64,000 nucleotides of DNA from Lactiplantibacillus daoliensis (GTDB taxonomy: Bacteria; Bacillota; Bacilli; Lactobacillales; Lactobacillaceae), in assembly GCF_005405005.1 (NCBI RefSeq), contig NZ_BJDH01000001.1, positions 186,001-250,000 on the forward strand, given 5' to 3'. The first letter of the stretch is position 1. Every line of letters begins with the position of its first letter. Below, piece by piece: positions 26,562 to 36,383 of this stretch. A program made the position numbers and the translations under genes. The notes under the pieces were generated by a model, which ran no database searches, was not told the DNA's origin, and saw only the letters and a list, made by a program, of their open reading frames with translations.

Positions 26562-28209
26562 GCATCGTTCTTGGACTGGATTAGTCATAATCTTTGCCCT
26601 GCTATTGGCCTTGATTATTGCCGGACCATTAGTTGCATTAATTGGCCAGACGCTGTTAGGTTCTCATCCAGCTGAACTTATTCACCGGCTTTCGACGCCT
26701 ACCATTCTGACTAGTCTTGGGCACAGTTTAATGTTGGGATTAGGGACAATCATTGGCACCACCGTGATTGCCACCCCACTCGCCTTTATCATGACGCGAA
26801 CCAAGCTAGCCCAATATATGTGGTTACATTGGCTATTACTCGTCCCATTTATGACACCACCATATATCAACGCCATGGGCTGGATCTACTTTTTCCAACC
26901 TCATGGGCTCTTGGCACAAGTTTTTCCTAGCAGCTCACTAAATTTCAAAGGTCTGTTTTCGCCCTTTGGGATTATTTTAATCATGAGCTTGCACCTATAT
27001 CCTTTTGCCTACTTGCTGTTACGTAATGCCTTGGCACAGTTTAATCAGCGTTGGACCCAAGCCGCATTCGTCCATGGTGTCTCGCGCATCCGGACGCTTA
27101 CACGGATAACCTTGCCAATCCTGCTAGTCCCCTATCTTGCCATGTGGGTATTAGTATTTACGAAGACCTTAGCGGAATTCGGGACCCCGGCAACCTTTGG
27201 CCGGACGATTCACTTTGAGGTCCTTACGACAACGATTCAAAAAGATTTAAGTCAATGGCCACTGGACTTCAAGGGCGGCGTTCTAGCCGGTACGATTTTA
27301 TTAAGCCTCGCGTTATTTGCTTGGGTCGCTCAACAACTGTTACTCAAACAACCTAAGATTCAGATGGCGCATAATCAACATCCAGTCATTAATCACCGCT
27401 GGACAGTTACGTTGGCTGCAACTTTAATCGTTGGTACCTTATTGCTAGTTGCGATTGGGATTCCATACGTTTCAATTATCTTCCAATCCCTACTAAAACA
27501 ACGTAGCGCTGGCCTGACGATAGGAAACTGGACGGCGGAACACTATTTGGCACTGTTGCGCTTTGACAGTCCGGCTTTCAAAGCCTTAGTCAATACCTTT
27601 GGCTTAGCAATCGTCATCAGTATCGCTAACCTCATTATTGGGACTTTAATCAGTGTCGCCAGTACAACCAAACGTTTGCCAAAAAGCCTGCGGAAAATTT
27701 TTCACTTATTGGGTTCCTTACCATTAGCTATCCCCAATGTCGTGTTAGCCTTAAGCTTGATGATTTTTTTCTCACAGCTATTAGCGTTTACGAAACTTTA
27801 CGGGACTATTTCGGTTCTAATTATTGCGGACATCATGCTATTTTTACCCACAACGGTCCAATATATGACGACTGCTCTACAAGAATTTAATGATAATTTT
27901 CTCAATAGTGCTCGTATTTTTGAAACGAGTCCCAACCGCATTATCTTCAAAATTATTATCCCAGTCTTGATGCCGGCGCTCGTCAATAGTTTTGCCATGT
28001 CGTTCATCGCCACCAGTCGAGAACTGGTCGTCGCACTCTTGTTATTACCATCTGGAATGACGACCATTTCATCGTTCATCTATCAGGCCTTCGAACAAGG
28101 CGATGCGTCGCAAGGCATGGCGCTCGCTGTCATTACCGTGATGATTACCTTCATTATCTTGCTAATTTCAAATAGTCTGCTGGATAAACAGCTAAAAACG
28201 GACCACTAA
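26554..28209 (+). CDS. ABC permease, fused two-domain (FbpB-like)
   Basis: 551 residues with about twelve membrane helices. Two homologous halves each carry a permease EAA-like loop (AAFVHGVSRIRTLTRITLPIL near residue 170 and SARIFETSPNRIIFKIIIPVL near residue 450). Fused permeases of this kind are usual for ferric iron transporters. The ATG overlaps the end of the binding-protein gene by eight bases. It completes the transporter. No regulator is adjacent. Confidence 0.9.
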   Translation: MTKHRSWTGLVIIFALLLALIIAGPLVALIGQTLLGSHPAELIHRLSTPTILTSLGHSLMLGLGTIIGTTVIATPLAFIMTRTKLAQYMWLHWLLLVPFMTPPYINAMGWIYFFQPHGLLAQVFPSSSLNFKGLFSPFGIILIMSLHLYPFAYLLLRNALAQFNQRWTQAAFVHGVSRIRTLTRITLPILLVPYLAMWVLVFTKTLAEFGTPATFGRTIHFEVLTTTIQKDLSQWPLDFKGGVLAGTILLSLALFAWVAQQLLLKQPKIQMAHNQHPVINHRWTVTLAATLIVGTLLLVAIGIPYVSIIFQSLLKQRSAGLTIGNWTAEHYLALLRFDSPAFKALVNTFGLAIVISIANLIIGTLISVASTTKRLPKSLRKIFHLLGSLPLAIPNVVLALSLMIFFSQLLAFTKLYGTISVLIIADIMLFLPTTVQYMTTALQEFNDNFLNSARIFETSPNRIIFKIIIPVLMPALVNSFAMSFIATSRELVVALLLLPSGMTTISSFIYQAFEQGDASQGMALAVITVMITFIILLISNSLLDKQLKTDH

Positions 28210-28309
28210 GCTGAAATATCAATATTTTGTTAAAATTGCGACATAACTTGTCGTTACCTATTGCAATTGTTACCCCTGTTCGATTACACTAAGAGTGCAA
28301 TCAGGCGTG

Positions 28310-28384
28310 ATGAACCTGGTTGTGGGACCTGGTTGTTTTAGCATGTGGATCCTATTGAAAAATCCCATAATGATACAACCTTAA
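28310..28384 (+). CDS. Possible 24-residue peptide or small RNA just before a terminator
   Basis: A promoter-like pair (TTGCAA at 28261, TACACT at 28285, spacing 18) is followed by a 24-codon frame, MNLVVGPGCFSMWILLKNP and five more residues, ending against the terminator at 28383. The ribosome-binding site is poor (AGGCG, only three bases from the ATG). The direct repeat ACCTGGTTGT (28314 and 28327) lies within. It may be a small RNA with no protein, or nothing. Confidence 0.25.
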   Translation: MNLVVGPGCFSMWILLKNPIMIQP

Positions 28385-28420
28385 AAAAGACCGCTGACTT
28401 AATTGCCAGCGGCCTTTTTG
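28383..28420 (+). terminator. Terminator after the ABC operon region
   Basis: A GACCGCTG/CAGCGGCC-type stem is flanked by A and T runs. Confidence 0.8.
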
Positions 28421-28487
28421 TCTTAAACTAAGAATTATTAACTAAGATTGAAAACTAAAGGTCGAAAGACCCAAAAACATCACAAAT

Positions 28488-28953
28488 GTCGCAGTACCAG
28501 TGACCTTTACGTCTAAAGTAGACTTGCCCGAATTCAGCGCTCCGTCAGTCAAAATCGGTGTGCTGTGGGGGTACGGTGCCAGCCAAAGATCGGTCTGGCG
28601 CCTCAACTCAAAGCCGATAACCCCCGTCTTTGAATTGCCCCGCGAGCTTAGTCAGCCCAGAACGCCAACTAATCTTACCGACACTGCACACCGATTTTGA
28701 CTGACTCCGCTAAACGTAACTAACGGATTTATCCCCCAAAAAACTACTGATTAGCTGGAAGTTGTTGCTGATAGCAGCGGACGTGCAGGTGGCGTTTGAA
28801 CGGCGCTTTTTGCCGGCCTTACACCGCGGACGGTCCGGGAGATTTGCGGTTTTAGCAAAGCTTTCGGGCGAGGTTCAAGACGCTTCTAAGGCTCGAACCG
28901 GTCCCTCGTCCGCATGTTATCAGCAACAACCGGAAGCGACAGTAATTGACTAG
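28488..28953 (+). repeat. About 460-bp structured repeat, copy B
   Basis: Same orientation as copy A and alignable along its whole length. It keeps CGTCAGTCAAAATCGGTGTGC (from 28546) and its mirror near 28697, and the right-half arms with CATGTTATCAGCAACAACC near 28912. The inner left hairpin is degraded here (GCGAGCTTAGTC against CTAATCTTACCG). It lies between the convergent 3' ends of the ABC operon and the TSUP gene. Confidence 0.85.
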
Positions 28954-29006
28954 TCTTCAGCTGAAAAAACTTGCTAACCTGCCCACCATTGTCAATCTTT
29001 GACTTA

Positions 29007-29888
29007 TTAATTTAAAAGACTTTTCTGTCTGATTGCGGCTCGCCACAATGATTGTGCCGTCCACAAACTTACCACCACGATGAGCCAGCTCAGTGCTGTC
29101 ATCGACAATGACTTTACAAACATCGCCGCCACAATAACACCAAGAATACCGCCAAGAATTATGCCAAAGATGCCCCGATATGCAACCCGGTCACGGCGAA
29201 TAAAGTTGACTGCCGAACTCGGCATCAACAACGCACAGGATAACATCATGATTGGAAAGGCAGCAATGGGTGTTAACCCTAAGAAATAGACCATCACCAT
29301 ACATGGGGCGTACAGCCCAACGCCAGCTGCCATCAGTAACCCCAAAATAAAATTACCAATAATTCCAACGACTAGTGGCCAACCTCGCAGACTAGTCGCC
29401 TGATTGGCCACCCCTAACAGGCTCACCCAACCGGCTAACTTGGCAGTCATCAAAATTGCCGTCACAACTAAGGCAACCGCCATAATCCGCTGAATACGCT
29501 GTTGATTAAGTTTAACCATGAACTCGCTCCCAAGTACCGCGCCGATTGCGGCCGCAACGACTAAACTAATTAATGTCCAGGGATCAACCTGAATCGCCGT
29601 CACAAAAAATAAAGCTTCAAATGCAGTTGGAATCGCATGCATCGTGTTCAAGGTCCCCGGGAGCTGCCGTTCATCTTTCAAATAATGAGTAGCCTGAAAA
29701 ATGGCTGTTGAGGTTACAAAACTCCCGATTCCCAACGTATCCAGAAAATCAGTTACACCACCAATCAGCATGCCAATCCCAAATTGCCGCGCAGTCGGCC
29801 GATAATGTTGTCGTCTTGCCCCGCGCACCAACAAAACAAATAACCCCACACTACTTAGTGTTAGGATCGTCACAATTGCAATAATCAT
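29007..29888 (-). CDS. TSUP-family membrane protein (TauE/SafE, DUF81)
   Basis: 293 residues with about eight membrane helices in two inverted halves. GMLIGGVTDFLDTLGIGS and GVGLYAPCMVMVYFLGLTPIAAFPIMM are the paired motifs of the TauE/SafE sulfite/sulfonate exporter family. The substrate is likely a small organic or sulfur-containing anion, but the sequence does not settle it. The ATG has GAGAGGAA upstream. It is monocistronic and convergent with the ABC operon. Confidence 0.88.
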   Translation of the reverse strand: MIIAIVTILTLSSVGLFVLLVRGARRQHYRPTARQFGIGMLIGGVTDFLDTLGIGSFVTSTAIFQATHYLKDERQLPGTLNTMHAIPTAFEALFFVTAIQVDPWTLISLVVAAAIGAVLGSEFMVKLNQQRIQRIMAVALVVTAILMTAKLAGWVSLLGVANQATSLRGWPLVVGIIGNFILGLLMAAGVGLYAPCMVMVYFLGLTPIAAFPIMMLSCALLMPSSAVNFIRRDRVAYRGIFGIILGGILGVIVAAMFVKSLSMTALSWLIVVVSLWTAQSLWRAAIRQKSLLN

Positions 29889-30175
29889 CTCTGTTCCTCT
29901 CTCTCATTCTGTTAGCATTATACCCGTCTTGACCAAGACTGCCAAAAGAAGGGATACTCTGACAATATCAATATATTTATCAAAGACGAACTTCATAAGC
30001 TAGTTATTGCTCAAAATCGATATTTGTCGAACTTTATAATATTAGTTTTTCGTTTATGTTCGTAAATAACGGCAAATCAGCAAATTTACAAGGCTTTCAC
30101 GATTGCGGCTCACTGAAATCTCTGGTATTCTAAAAACAGTAAAAATTACTAGCACCTTTGAAAGCGAGGACGTCC

Positions 30176-31501
30176 ATGCAATCAGCACAAAATGAGACCA
30201 AGCTTAACCGTTCGTTGGGCTTTTGGTCTGCTTTATCGCTCGTGGTCGGGACCGTGATTGGCTCCGGTATCTTTTTCAAACAATCATCCGTTTTAGATAG
30301 TGCTGGTTCTACGACCAATGCGCTATTAGCTTGGCTACTTGGCGGGGTTATTACCCTCACCGCCGGCTTAACGATTGCCGAAGTCGGCGCACAAATGCCA
30401 CATACCGGTGGCCTCTACGTCTACATGGAAAATATCTATGGCAAGATTTGGGGATTCCTATCTGGTTGGATGCAAATTGCCGTCTATGGGCCAGCCATTA
30501 TTGCCTCAATTGCCGCTTATTTAGGCATTTTGCTCGTTGGCTTCTTCCATCTTAGCAACGGTTGGCAAGCACCGCTCTCGATCGCTGTTATTGTCCTAAT
30601 CGGGTTACTGAACATGGTGGAAAATCGCTGGGGAGCAGCATTTCAAATTGCCACGACCCTTGGTAAATTATTACCCATTGCGGCAATTATCATTTTTGGG
30701 CTATTTTTCGGGGACCAAAATGCTTTTGGTCAAACCTTACACACCGTGCAGCAGTCAACTGGTAGTTTCGGCGTCGCAGTGCTTGCCACCCTCTTCGCCT
30801 ATGACGGTTGGATTTTAGTTGCCAATCTTGGTGGTGAGATCAAGGAACCTCAAAAGTTATTACCACGTGCGATTATTTTAGGAATTTCACTGGTCTTAGT
30901 TGCCTACACACTTGTTACATATGGGATTCTCCATTTTATTCCCGCTGATACGATTCACAAACTCGGTCAGCAAACGACGCTCTATTTCGCCCAAGCCGCT
31001 TTTGGGACAATTGGTGGTCGCCTACTCAATATCGGTATTATCATTTCAATGGTCGGCTGTTTAAACGGAAAAATCATGACTTTTCCACGCATCATCTATG
31101 CCATGGCGGAGCGTCAACAACTGCCATTTTCAAAACAACTACGCTACTTGAATCCCAAGTCCCACGAACCCATTGTGGCGACCTTGTTCATTCTAGTCTA
31201 TGCCAGCATTATGATTATCTTCTTTGATCCAGACCGTTTATCGGATCTCTGCATCTTTACAGTCTATTGTTTCTATGTTGCAACTTTCATTGGGGTCTTC
31301 TTACTCCGGAAACGTCACCGTGGTGAAAAGCGGCCCTTCTCGACGCCGGCTTTCCCAATTACGCCCTTAATTGCTATTCTCGGGGCACTCTTCGTAATTA
31401 TCAGCGAAATCGGTTCCGACTTACCAGGGGTTATTCTATCCTTGGTCATCGTGGCTTTGGGCATTCCTGTCTACTACTACAAACAACGACGTGCTAACTA
31501 A
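30176..31501 (+). CDS. APC-superfamily amino acid permease, LAT/SteT-like
   Basis: 441 residues, twelve membrane helices. GTVIGSGIFFK in helix 1 is the substrate backbone-binding motif, and TGGLYVYMENIYGKIWGFLSGWMQ the following loop. The similarity is to SteT-type Ser/Thr exchangers. The start ATG 30176 is chosen over a TTG at 30158 since GCGAGGA lies just upstream. It stands alone before a strong terminator. Confidence 0.88.
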   Translation: MQSAQNETKLNRSLGFWSALSLVVGTVIGSGIFFKQSSVLDSAGSTTNALLAWLLGGVITLTAGLTIAEVGAQMPHTGGLYVYMENIYGKIWGFLSGWMQIAVYGPAIIASIAAYLGILLVGFFHLSNGWQAPLSIAVIVLIGLLNMVENRWGAAFQIATTLGKLLPIAAIIIFGLFFGDQNAFGQTLHTVQQSTGSFGVAVLATLFAYDGWILVANLGGEIKEPQKLLPRAIILGISLVLVAYTLVTYGILHFIPADTIHKLGQQTTLYFAQAAFGTIGGRLLNIGIIISMVGCLNGKIMTFPRIIYAMAERQQLPFSKQLRYLNPKSHEPIVATLFILVYASIMIIFFDPDRLSDLCIFTVYCFYVATFIGVFLLRKRHRGEKRPFSTPAFPITPLIAILGALFVIISEIGSDLPGVILSLVIVALGIPVYYYKQRRAN

Positions 31502-31504
31502 ATT

Positions 31505-31540
31505 AAAAAACGACTTCCGCAAATTGGAAGTCGTTTTTTA
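31505..31540. terminator. Bidirectional terminator (14-bp stem)
   Basis: AAAAAACGACTTCC and GGAAGTCGTTTTTT form a perfect stem between convergent genes. Confidence 0.92.
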
Positions 31541-31545
31541 CGTCC

Positions 31546-32307
31546 TTATTTCAAAGCTTGCCGATAGCTATAATAATACAGCGCGCCGACCAGCACGGCA
31601 CCACCAATCACATTGCCTAAATACACTGGCAATAAATTCATGCCAAATTGTACCCAAGTCGCGCCACCTTCAAAGATCGCTGCCGGAATCAGAAACGCAT
31701 TCGCAATACTATGCTGAAAGCCAGTCACCACGAAAATCATAATTGGAAACCAGATTCCCATTATCTTGCCAGCGGCATCTTTAGCCCCAAATGATAACCA
31801 AACAGCGAGACCAACGAACCAATTACAGCCCACGCCAGAAACAAAGCTTTGCCAAAAGTTAGGTTGAATTTTCCCTTGCGCCATCGTAATTACCGCGGTT
31901 TTAAAAACACCCGTGTGCGTCAAGCCAACGAAGTGACCGAAGAAAAAAGCGACTGCCACAGCGCCAATCACATTAGCCACCGTGATAATTGCCAAATTTT
32001 GCCAGAATGCAGACCATTTGAGCCGTTTGGCAAACGCTGCTGTACTGACAGCCATCATATTTCCGGTAACGAGTTCACCACCGGCTAGCAAAATGACAAT
32101 CAAACCGATTGGAAAAACGCTCGCACCAATTAGTGTACTCCCACCACTCGCTGGAATCGCAGCTGAGACCCGAATATCAGCCAAGAAACCCAACGCGATC
32201 ATCGCCCCACCGACAAATCCCAACAGCCACTTAGCTAACCACGTTTTTTCGACCTTGCCAACGCCCTTTTCGATGCTAGTTTGCAAAATTACTTCTGGAT
32301 TACTCAT
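31546..32307 (-). CDS. Formate/nitrite transporter (FNT) family channel
   Basis: 253 residues from ATG 32307, which has GGGGG seven bases upstream; the ATG five codons earlier overlaps that site. Six membrane helices are visible. Family motifs are GGSTLIGASVFPIGLI, GELVTGNMM and GFQHSIANAFLIP. FNT channels carry formate, nitrite or lactate as pentamers. In a lactic acid bacterium formate or lactate is most likely. Confidence 0.9.
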   Translation of the reverse strand: MSNPEVILQTSIEKGVGKVEKTWLAKWLLGFVGGAMIALGFLADIRVSAAIPASGGSTLIGASVFPIGLIVILLAGGELVTGNMMAVSTAAFAKRLKWSAFWQNLAIITVANVIGAVAVAFFFGHFVGLTHTGVFKTAVITMAQGKIQPNFWQSFVSGVGCNWFVGLAVWLSFGAKDAAGKIMGIWFPIMIFVVTGFQHSIANAFLIPAAIFEGGATWVQFGMNLLPVYLGNVIGGAVLVGALYYYSYRQALK

Positions 32308-32378
32308 CCGATAGACCCCCATATTGTTTTGATAAGTCTACTATACCGGAATCGTTCGTCATTTTCAGCAATTACCCT

Positions 32379-32418
32379 AAAAAAATCAGTAATCGCTTTG
32401 TCTTAATTACCGATTTTC
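32379..32418 (-). terminator. Terminator of the arylsulfotransferase-like gene
   Basis: A stem of AATCGGTAAT with ATTACTGATT is followed by seven T on the minus strand. Confidence 0.7.
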
Positions 32419-32424
32419 CGAACT

Positions 32425-34104
32425 TTAGTCTTTATTTGCATTAAATTGATAATTATTATTATAAAAGGCGATGCGATAAGCCCGATAGGCATAAGCCTTT
32501 GAGGAAGCATTCTTAATGGTTGCATTGAACACCTGATTACCCGCCTGGTCAACTTCAATCAGATTGCTTTCTTGACCATTATTTTTCATGCCAAAGTCAA
32601 TCAAGACATTGCCATTGGACTGTTCTTCCGCGTAACCAATGATACTCGTAAAGTTCGCTTTACCTAGCGCTTTTCCATAAGCCCAAGTCTGGTCAATTGT
32701 CATTTTGGTCGTATCAATATGATACTTCACCGCCTGGGAATATTTACCGGATGTGGACTTATCACCATTCGTCACTGCAATATTATTATCATATAGCATG
32801 ATATTCTCACTGCTAGCAGAACTACTACCGTTATTGAGTAAGGTCAGCCCATGTTGCCCACCAGTAATCGTCGTGCCACTCGTTGGGGTTAAAAGATACT
32901 TTCTGTATGCTTTCGGCCAGCTCGACTTCTTTTTGCCACTATAGATCCATTTAATTTTCTTGGTTGCGTAATCAATCTTCATAATCATATCTTGGTTCCG
33001 ACCAGAGATGAGAATGCTATTATCATTTTTGTCATATTCGATCGAATTCTGATGGAACCAATCGATTTTACCATCAGCCCCCTTCTCGTACGCTGCCCAC
33101 ATTGATTTCGGTAAGAGCTTTTTCAAATCAATGACTTTCACAATTTTTCCGGTTTGATGAGAAATTTCCACCATCGTATCTTCTTTGTACTTGGACCCAT
33201 CCGACACCGTTGCCAATAAATTATGGTTGGGTAACTCAATCAGATCATGATGAATGACCGTGGTTTCCGTGCCACCATCCGTACTGCTGGCGCCACTACC
33301 AAACGTGTACTCTTGATAAACGCGCCCCAGATAGTCGGTTTCGATCAAGTCATTGTACACATCGGAGGACTGTTTTTTCTTTGTCAGCATCATGAAATGC
33401 CCGCCAGTCCACTGTTCAATCGTATGTTGTGAGTAATTTGTGCTGTACCAGCGAACATTACCGTCAGCGTCAATGGCAAAGGGTTGTTTCGTCGTTCGAT
33501 CAATCATCGTCAGCTTATTCTGGCCAATTGACATTTTAGTTTTATCCGCTTTAGATACCGTCACTGTGGCATTTTTAACGTATGTCGGTAAGGCACCGGT
33601 TTTCAACTGCAAAGTCTTTTTCAAAACCTCGCCGTTCTTCAAGGTTACCGTCAGCTTCACCGTATTGGTCGTATTCGCGTATAGCCCAACGACTGGTACT
33701 TGGTGAGTCTTCTGATAACCACCATTGACCGTATTCGTGATACTCGTTTTGGCAGACTTACCAACAACAGTATAGCTGACTTTGGCCGCTTGTGATGTCT
33801 TAAAAATGACCAATGCCGTCAGTGGTGAAGTGCCATAAGGATTTACTTTCACATATGGTCTGGCCAACGTGTAAGCAGAATTTGCGGTGGCCTTTTGATA
33901 CGTCACGGTAGCTGCCTTTTGCTGGGTTGCCCGCGTGTTGACCTTTTTGGTCGCGAGATTTTTCTTAATCTGTGCTTCAGTTAAAGGGGCCTGGTTCGCG
34001 CTTGCCTTTGAGGAACGCTCAATTTGAAACCAAGTTAAGCCTCCGACAATCAGCACAATACTCGTGAGTACCGCTAAAATGAGTTGCTTGCGTTTACTTG
34101 TCAT
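32425..34104 (-). CDS. Arylsulfate sulfotransferase-like protein, membrane-anchored
   Basis: 559 residues. A signal-anchor lies at residues 8-26, then a beta-rich N-terminal domain to about 170, then a six-bladed propeller-like region. HHDLIELPNHNLLATVSD, DWFHQNSIEYDKNDNSILISGRNQD and GGQHGLTLLNNG carry the spaced histidines expected of the ASST family, which moves sulfate between phenolic compounds without a nucleotide cofactor. The donor and acceptor here are unknown. It is extracellular, monocistronic, and unrelated to the adjacent lar genes as far as can be seen. Confidence 0.85.
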   Translation of the reverse strand: MTSKRKQLILAVLTSIVLIVGGLTWFQIERSSKASANQAPLTEAQIKKNLATKKVNTRATQQKAATVTYQKATANSAYTLARPYVKVNPYGTSPLTALVIFKTSQAAKVSYTVVGKSAKTSITNTVNGGYQKTHQVPVVGLYANTTNTVKLTVTLKNGEVLKKTLQLKTGALPTYVKNATVTVSKADKTKMSIGQNKLTMIDRTTKQPFAIDADGNVRWYSTNYSQHTIEQWTGGHFMMLTKKKQSSDVYNDLIETDYLGRVYQEYTFGSGASSTDGGTETTVIHHDLIELPNHNLLATVSDGSKYKEDTMVEISHQTGKIVKVIDLKKLLPKSMWAAYEKGADGKIDWFHQNSIEYDKNDNSILISGRNQDMIMKIDYATKKIKWIYSGKKKSSWPKAYRKYLLTPTSGTTITGGQHGLTLLNNGSSSASSENIMLYDNNIAVTNGDKSTSGKYSQAVKYHIDTTKMTIDQTWAYGKALGKANFTSIIGYAEEQSNGNVLIDFGMKNNGQESNLIEVDQAGNQVFNATIKNASSKAYAYRAYRIAFYNNNYQFNANKD

Positions 34105-34226
34105 CTGATTACTCCTGTCACTAATTACTGCCCCGATCGTTCATACGTTCACCTAACCAACTAGTCTAGTTTAAAACGCAGATATGAAAATGTTATGACC
34201 AGCATTTGACAATTTTACAAGACGAC

Positions 34227-34261
34227 AAAAAAAGCCTGAGATTTTCATCTCAGACTTTTTT
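34227..34261. terminator. Terminator of the larABCDE operon
   Basis: GCCTGAGAT and ATCTCAGAC form the stem, with A and T runs on both sides. Confidence 0.85.
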
Positions 34262-34271
34262 CAAAAATTAC

Positions 34272-35102
34272 TTAGGCAAAAGTTGCAAGTTGTTTCTTTG
34301 TTAAGGTGTCGTTCATCCGACCACTCCGGAAACCGCCTAAATCTAAGGTAACATAACGGAAACCAAGTGATTGTAATTGACGGTTAACGCGATCATTGAA
34401 GACCAAGAAATCACCAATGCGAGCTTCTGGTAATTCGATCCGTGCAATGTCTTCGTGGAAACGAACCCGAACCGTTGGGAAACCAAGACTACGTAAGTAA
34501 CTTTCAGCGGCCATAACTTGAGCAATGTTCTCATGAGTCAAAGTAGTCCCGTATGGGAAGCGTGAGGCAACTGAACATGAAGCAACTTTGTTCCAGTTAG
34601 TTAAGCCTAATTTTTGTGATAAGGCCCGTACATCAACCTTGTAGAAGTCAGCTTCTTGTAACAAACTCCGTGCACCAGCTTCAGTCCGAGCTTTCATCCC
34701 TGGACGGTAATCTTGTTCATCGTTCTTGATCAAGCCATCTAAAACGGCGTTGCTACCATCAGCAGCTGCCATTTCGTTCAAACGATCGTAGAACATCTTT
34801 TTAGCATAGTACCAGCTGTCTGGCGTGTTGTGTTCGATATGAGTTTCGCTAAGATAATCCAAAGTAGTTGTCTTAACATTAGCACCTAATTCTTCGGCTA
34901 AACTAACGGCCTTGTCGAATTCTTCGTCAGTGAATAATTCAGAGTTGGCAACCACAGCAGTCACATTGTCGCGACCTAAAGTTTCCAAAGCCATCTTCAA
35001 AACTAAGGTACTATCAATCCCACCAGAGAAGGCAACTGTAACCTTCTTTAATTCTTTTAATGAATCCATCAATGTTGCTTTTTTCGTTGCTAATCCTGTC
35101 AT
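34272..35102 (-). CDS. larE: LarE, sacrificial sulfur transferase for the nickel-pincer cofactor
   Basis: 276 residues. LarE converts the carboxylates of the pyridinium intermediate to thiocarboxylates, giving up sulfur from its own cysteine. The PP-loop AFSGGIDST is at residues 24-32 and adenylates the substrate; the sacrificial Cys is at position 176 in NKVASCSVASRFPYG, the same number as in L. plantarum. Last gene of larABCDE, followed by a terminator. The protein differs at many surface positions from the L. plantarum sequence I remember, which suggests another species. Confidence 0.95.
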   Translation of the reverse strand: MTGLATKKATLMDSLKELKKVTVAFSGGIDSTLVLKMALETLGRDNVTAVVANSELFTDEEFDKAVSLAEELGANVKTTTLDYLSETHIEHNTPDSWYYAKKMFYDRLNEMAAADGSNAVLDGLIKNDEQDYRPGMKARTEAGARSLLQEADFYKVDVRALSQKLGLTNWNKVASCSVASRFPYGTTLTHENIAQVMAAESYLRSLGFPTVRVRFHEDIARIELPEARIGDFLVFNDRVNRQLQSLGFRYVTLDLGGFRSGRMNDTLTKKQLATFA

Positions 35103-35189
35103 TATAATGACCCTCTTCTAATTTATTTGTTTGATTCCAAAAGTAACTTTTAAAACTAATCAATTCAATCGTTCCCGGTATTTGCCGTC

Positions 35190-35906
35190 TTAACTAATGC
35201 CGAAAAAGCCATGCATGAACCATGCAGCTAATGCGGCGCCTAAGAATGGCGCAATCCCTGGAACTAAAATTCCATATTGCCAATCGTTATCCGCTTTATT
35301 CGCAATTGGTAAAATTGCGTGGGCAATTCTTGGTCCCATGTCTCGCGCTAAGTTCATCGCGAATCCAGTTGGACCACCGAGTCCCATCCCGATTGCCCAA
35401 ACAAGTAACCCAACACCAATTGGAACGACCCCTGGCGTCTTAACAGTCGAAATTGCTAAAATACCAGCAATAAAAATAAATGTATCAAAACATTCTACAA
35501 AAAAGTTCCGTGGTAAATTACGAATTGCTGGTGACGTACTGAATAAATTACGAATCGTAATTGGTGAAATCTCGCCAGCCGAAGCCTTGAAATGATCGGC
35601 ATACATGATCCAAACGATGACTGATCCTGCCACCCCACCTAAAACTTCCGCGATTGAATATGGCACAAACGCTGTCCAAGGAATATTTCCCAACAGACAT
35701 TGTGCTAAAACCATGGCCGGATTAATTGACACATTTCCAAAGATAAATAACGAAATGGTGATCCCAAATCCCCAAGTCGTAATTGCGAAAATGTGACCAG
35801 AGCCACGATACTTGGTGCCTTTTAGCACCGTACTACAATGAACTCCGACCCCAAAGATAATCATGAGGGCCGTGCCCATAAATTCTGCAATTAATTGATG
35901 TAACAA
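35190..35906 (-). CDS. larD: LarD, aquaglyceroporin-type lactic acid channel
   Basis: 238 residues, six membrane helices plus two half-helices. The first NPA box is intact (SINPAMVLAQ) and the second is NLA (AMNLARDMGPR). LarD (GlpF1) carries undissociated D- and L-lactic acid across the membrane, so both isomers reach the racemase. It lies three bases after larC2 and before larE in the operon. Confidence 0.93.
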   Translation of the reverse strand: MLHQLIAEFMGTALMIIFGVGVHCSTVLKGTKYRGSGHIFAITTWGFGITISLFIFGNVSINPAMVLAQCLLGNIPWTAFVPYSIAEVLGGVAGSVIVWIMYADHFKASAGEISPITIRNLFSTSPAIRNLPRNFFVECFDTFIFIAGILAISTVKTPGVVPIGVGLLVWAIGMGLGGPTGFAMNLARDMGPRIAHAILPIANKADNDWQYGILVPGIAPFLGAALAAWFMHGFFGIS

Positions 35907-35909
35907 AAC

Positions 35910-36383
35910 TCAGCACTCCTTATCTGCTTGGTCAGCGGCGGCTAAAGCCGCCTGATAAACGGTCATAAATGGAACCTGACTTTGCTTGGCTAACCGAACA
36001 CAATCGGCATACTCCGGCGTTTTTTTCTCAATATCGTCGTAGGTTGCAACTTTAAGCTGCACCGCACCAAAAGTCGTTTGCACCTCAATAAAGTGGCGCC
36101 GCATAATGGTCCGTTGCCAAGTTTGATAACGAACCCCAACGGTACTCGTCTCAACCAAAATAATCTTAGTCAGTGACTCTCGCGCCTGAGGGTCACCCAG
36201 AACAGACAATTTGGTGGCGGGACGATTTTTCTTCATTTGAATCGGCGTAAAGTAAACGTCAAATGCACCAGCGTCTAACAACTGAGCCATGACATAGCCT
36301 AAGCCTTCACCTGTCTGATCGTCTAGATTTGCTTCGATCAACAAGACGGCATCTTTAGTCTGCGTAATAACTTGCTTGCTTAG
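35910..36383 (-). CDS. larC2: LarC2, C-terminal part of LarC made by -1 frameshift
   Basis: The frame runs on from the A10 run at the end of larC1 and gives about 157 codons (LSKQVITQTKDAVLLIEANLDDQTGEGLGY onward). A TTG at 36344 has no ribosome-binding site, so separate initiation is unlikely. LarC is the nickel insertase that metallates the thiolated pyridinium cofactor with CTP. In L. plantarum the two halves are fused by programmed ribosomal frameshifting, and the same layout is kept here. Confidence 0.9.
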   Translation of the reverse strand, partial: LSKQVITQTKDAVLLIEANLDDQTGEGLGYVMAQLLDAGAFDVYFTPIQMKKNRPATKLSVLGDPQARESLTKIILVETSTVGVRYQTWQRTIMRRHFIEVQTTFGAVQLKVATYDDIEKKTPEYADCVRLAKQSQVPFMTVYQAALAAADQADKEC

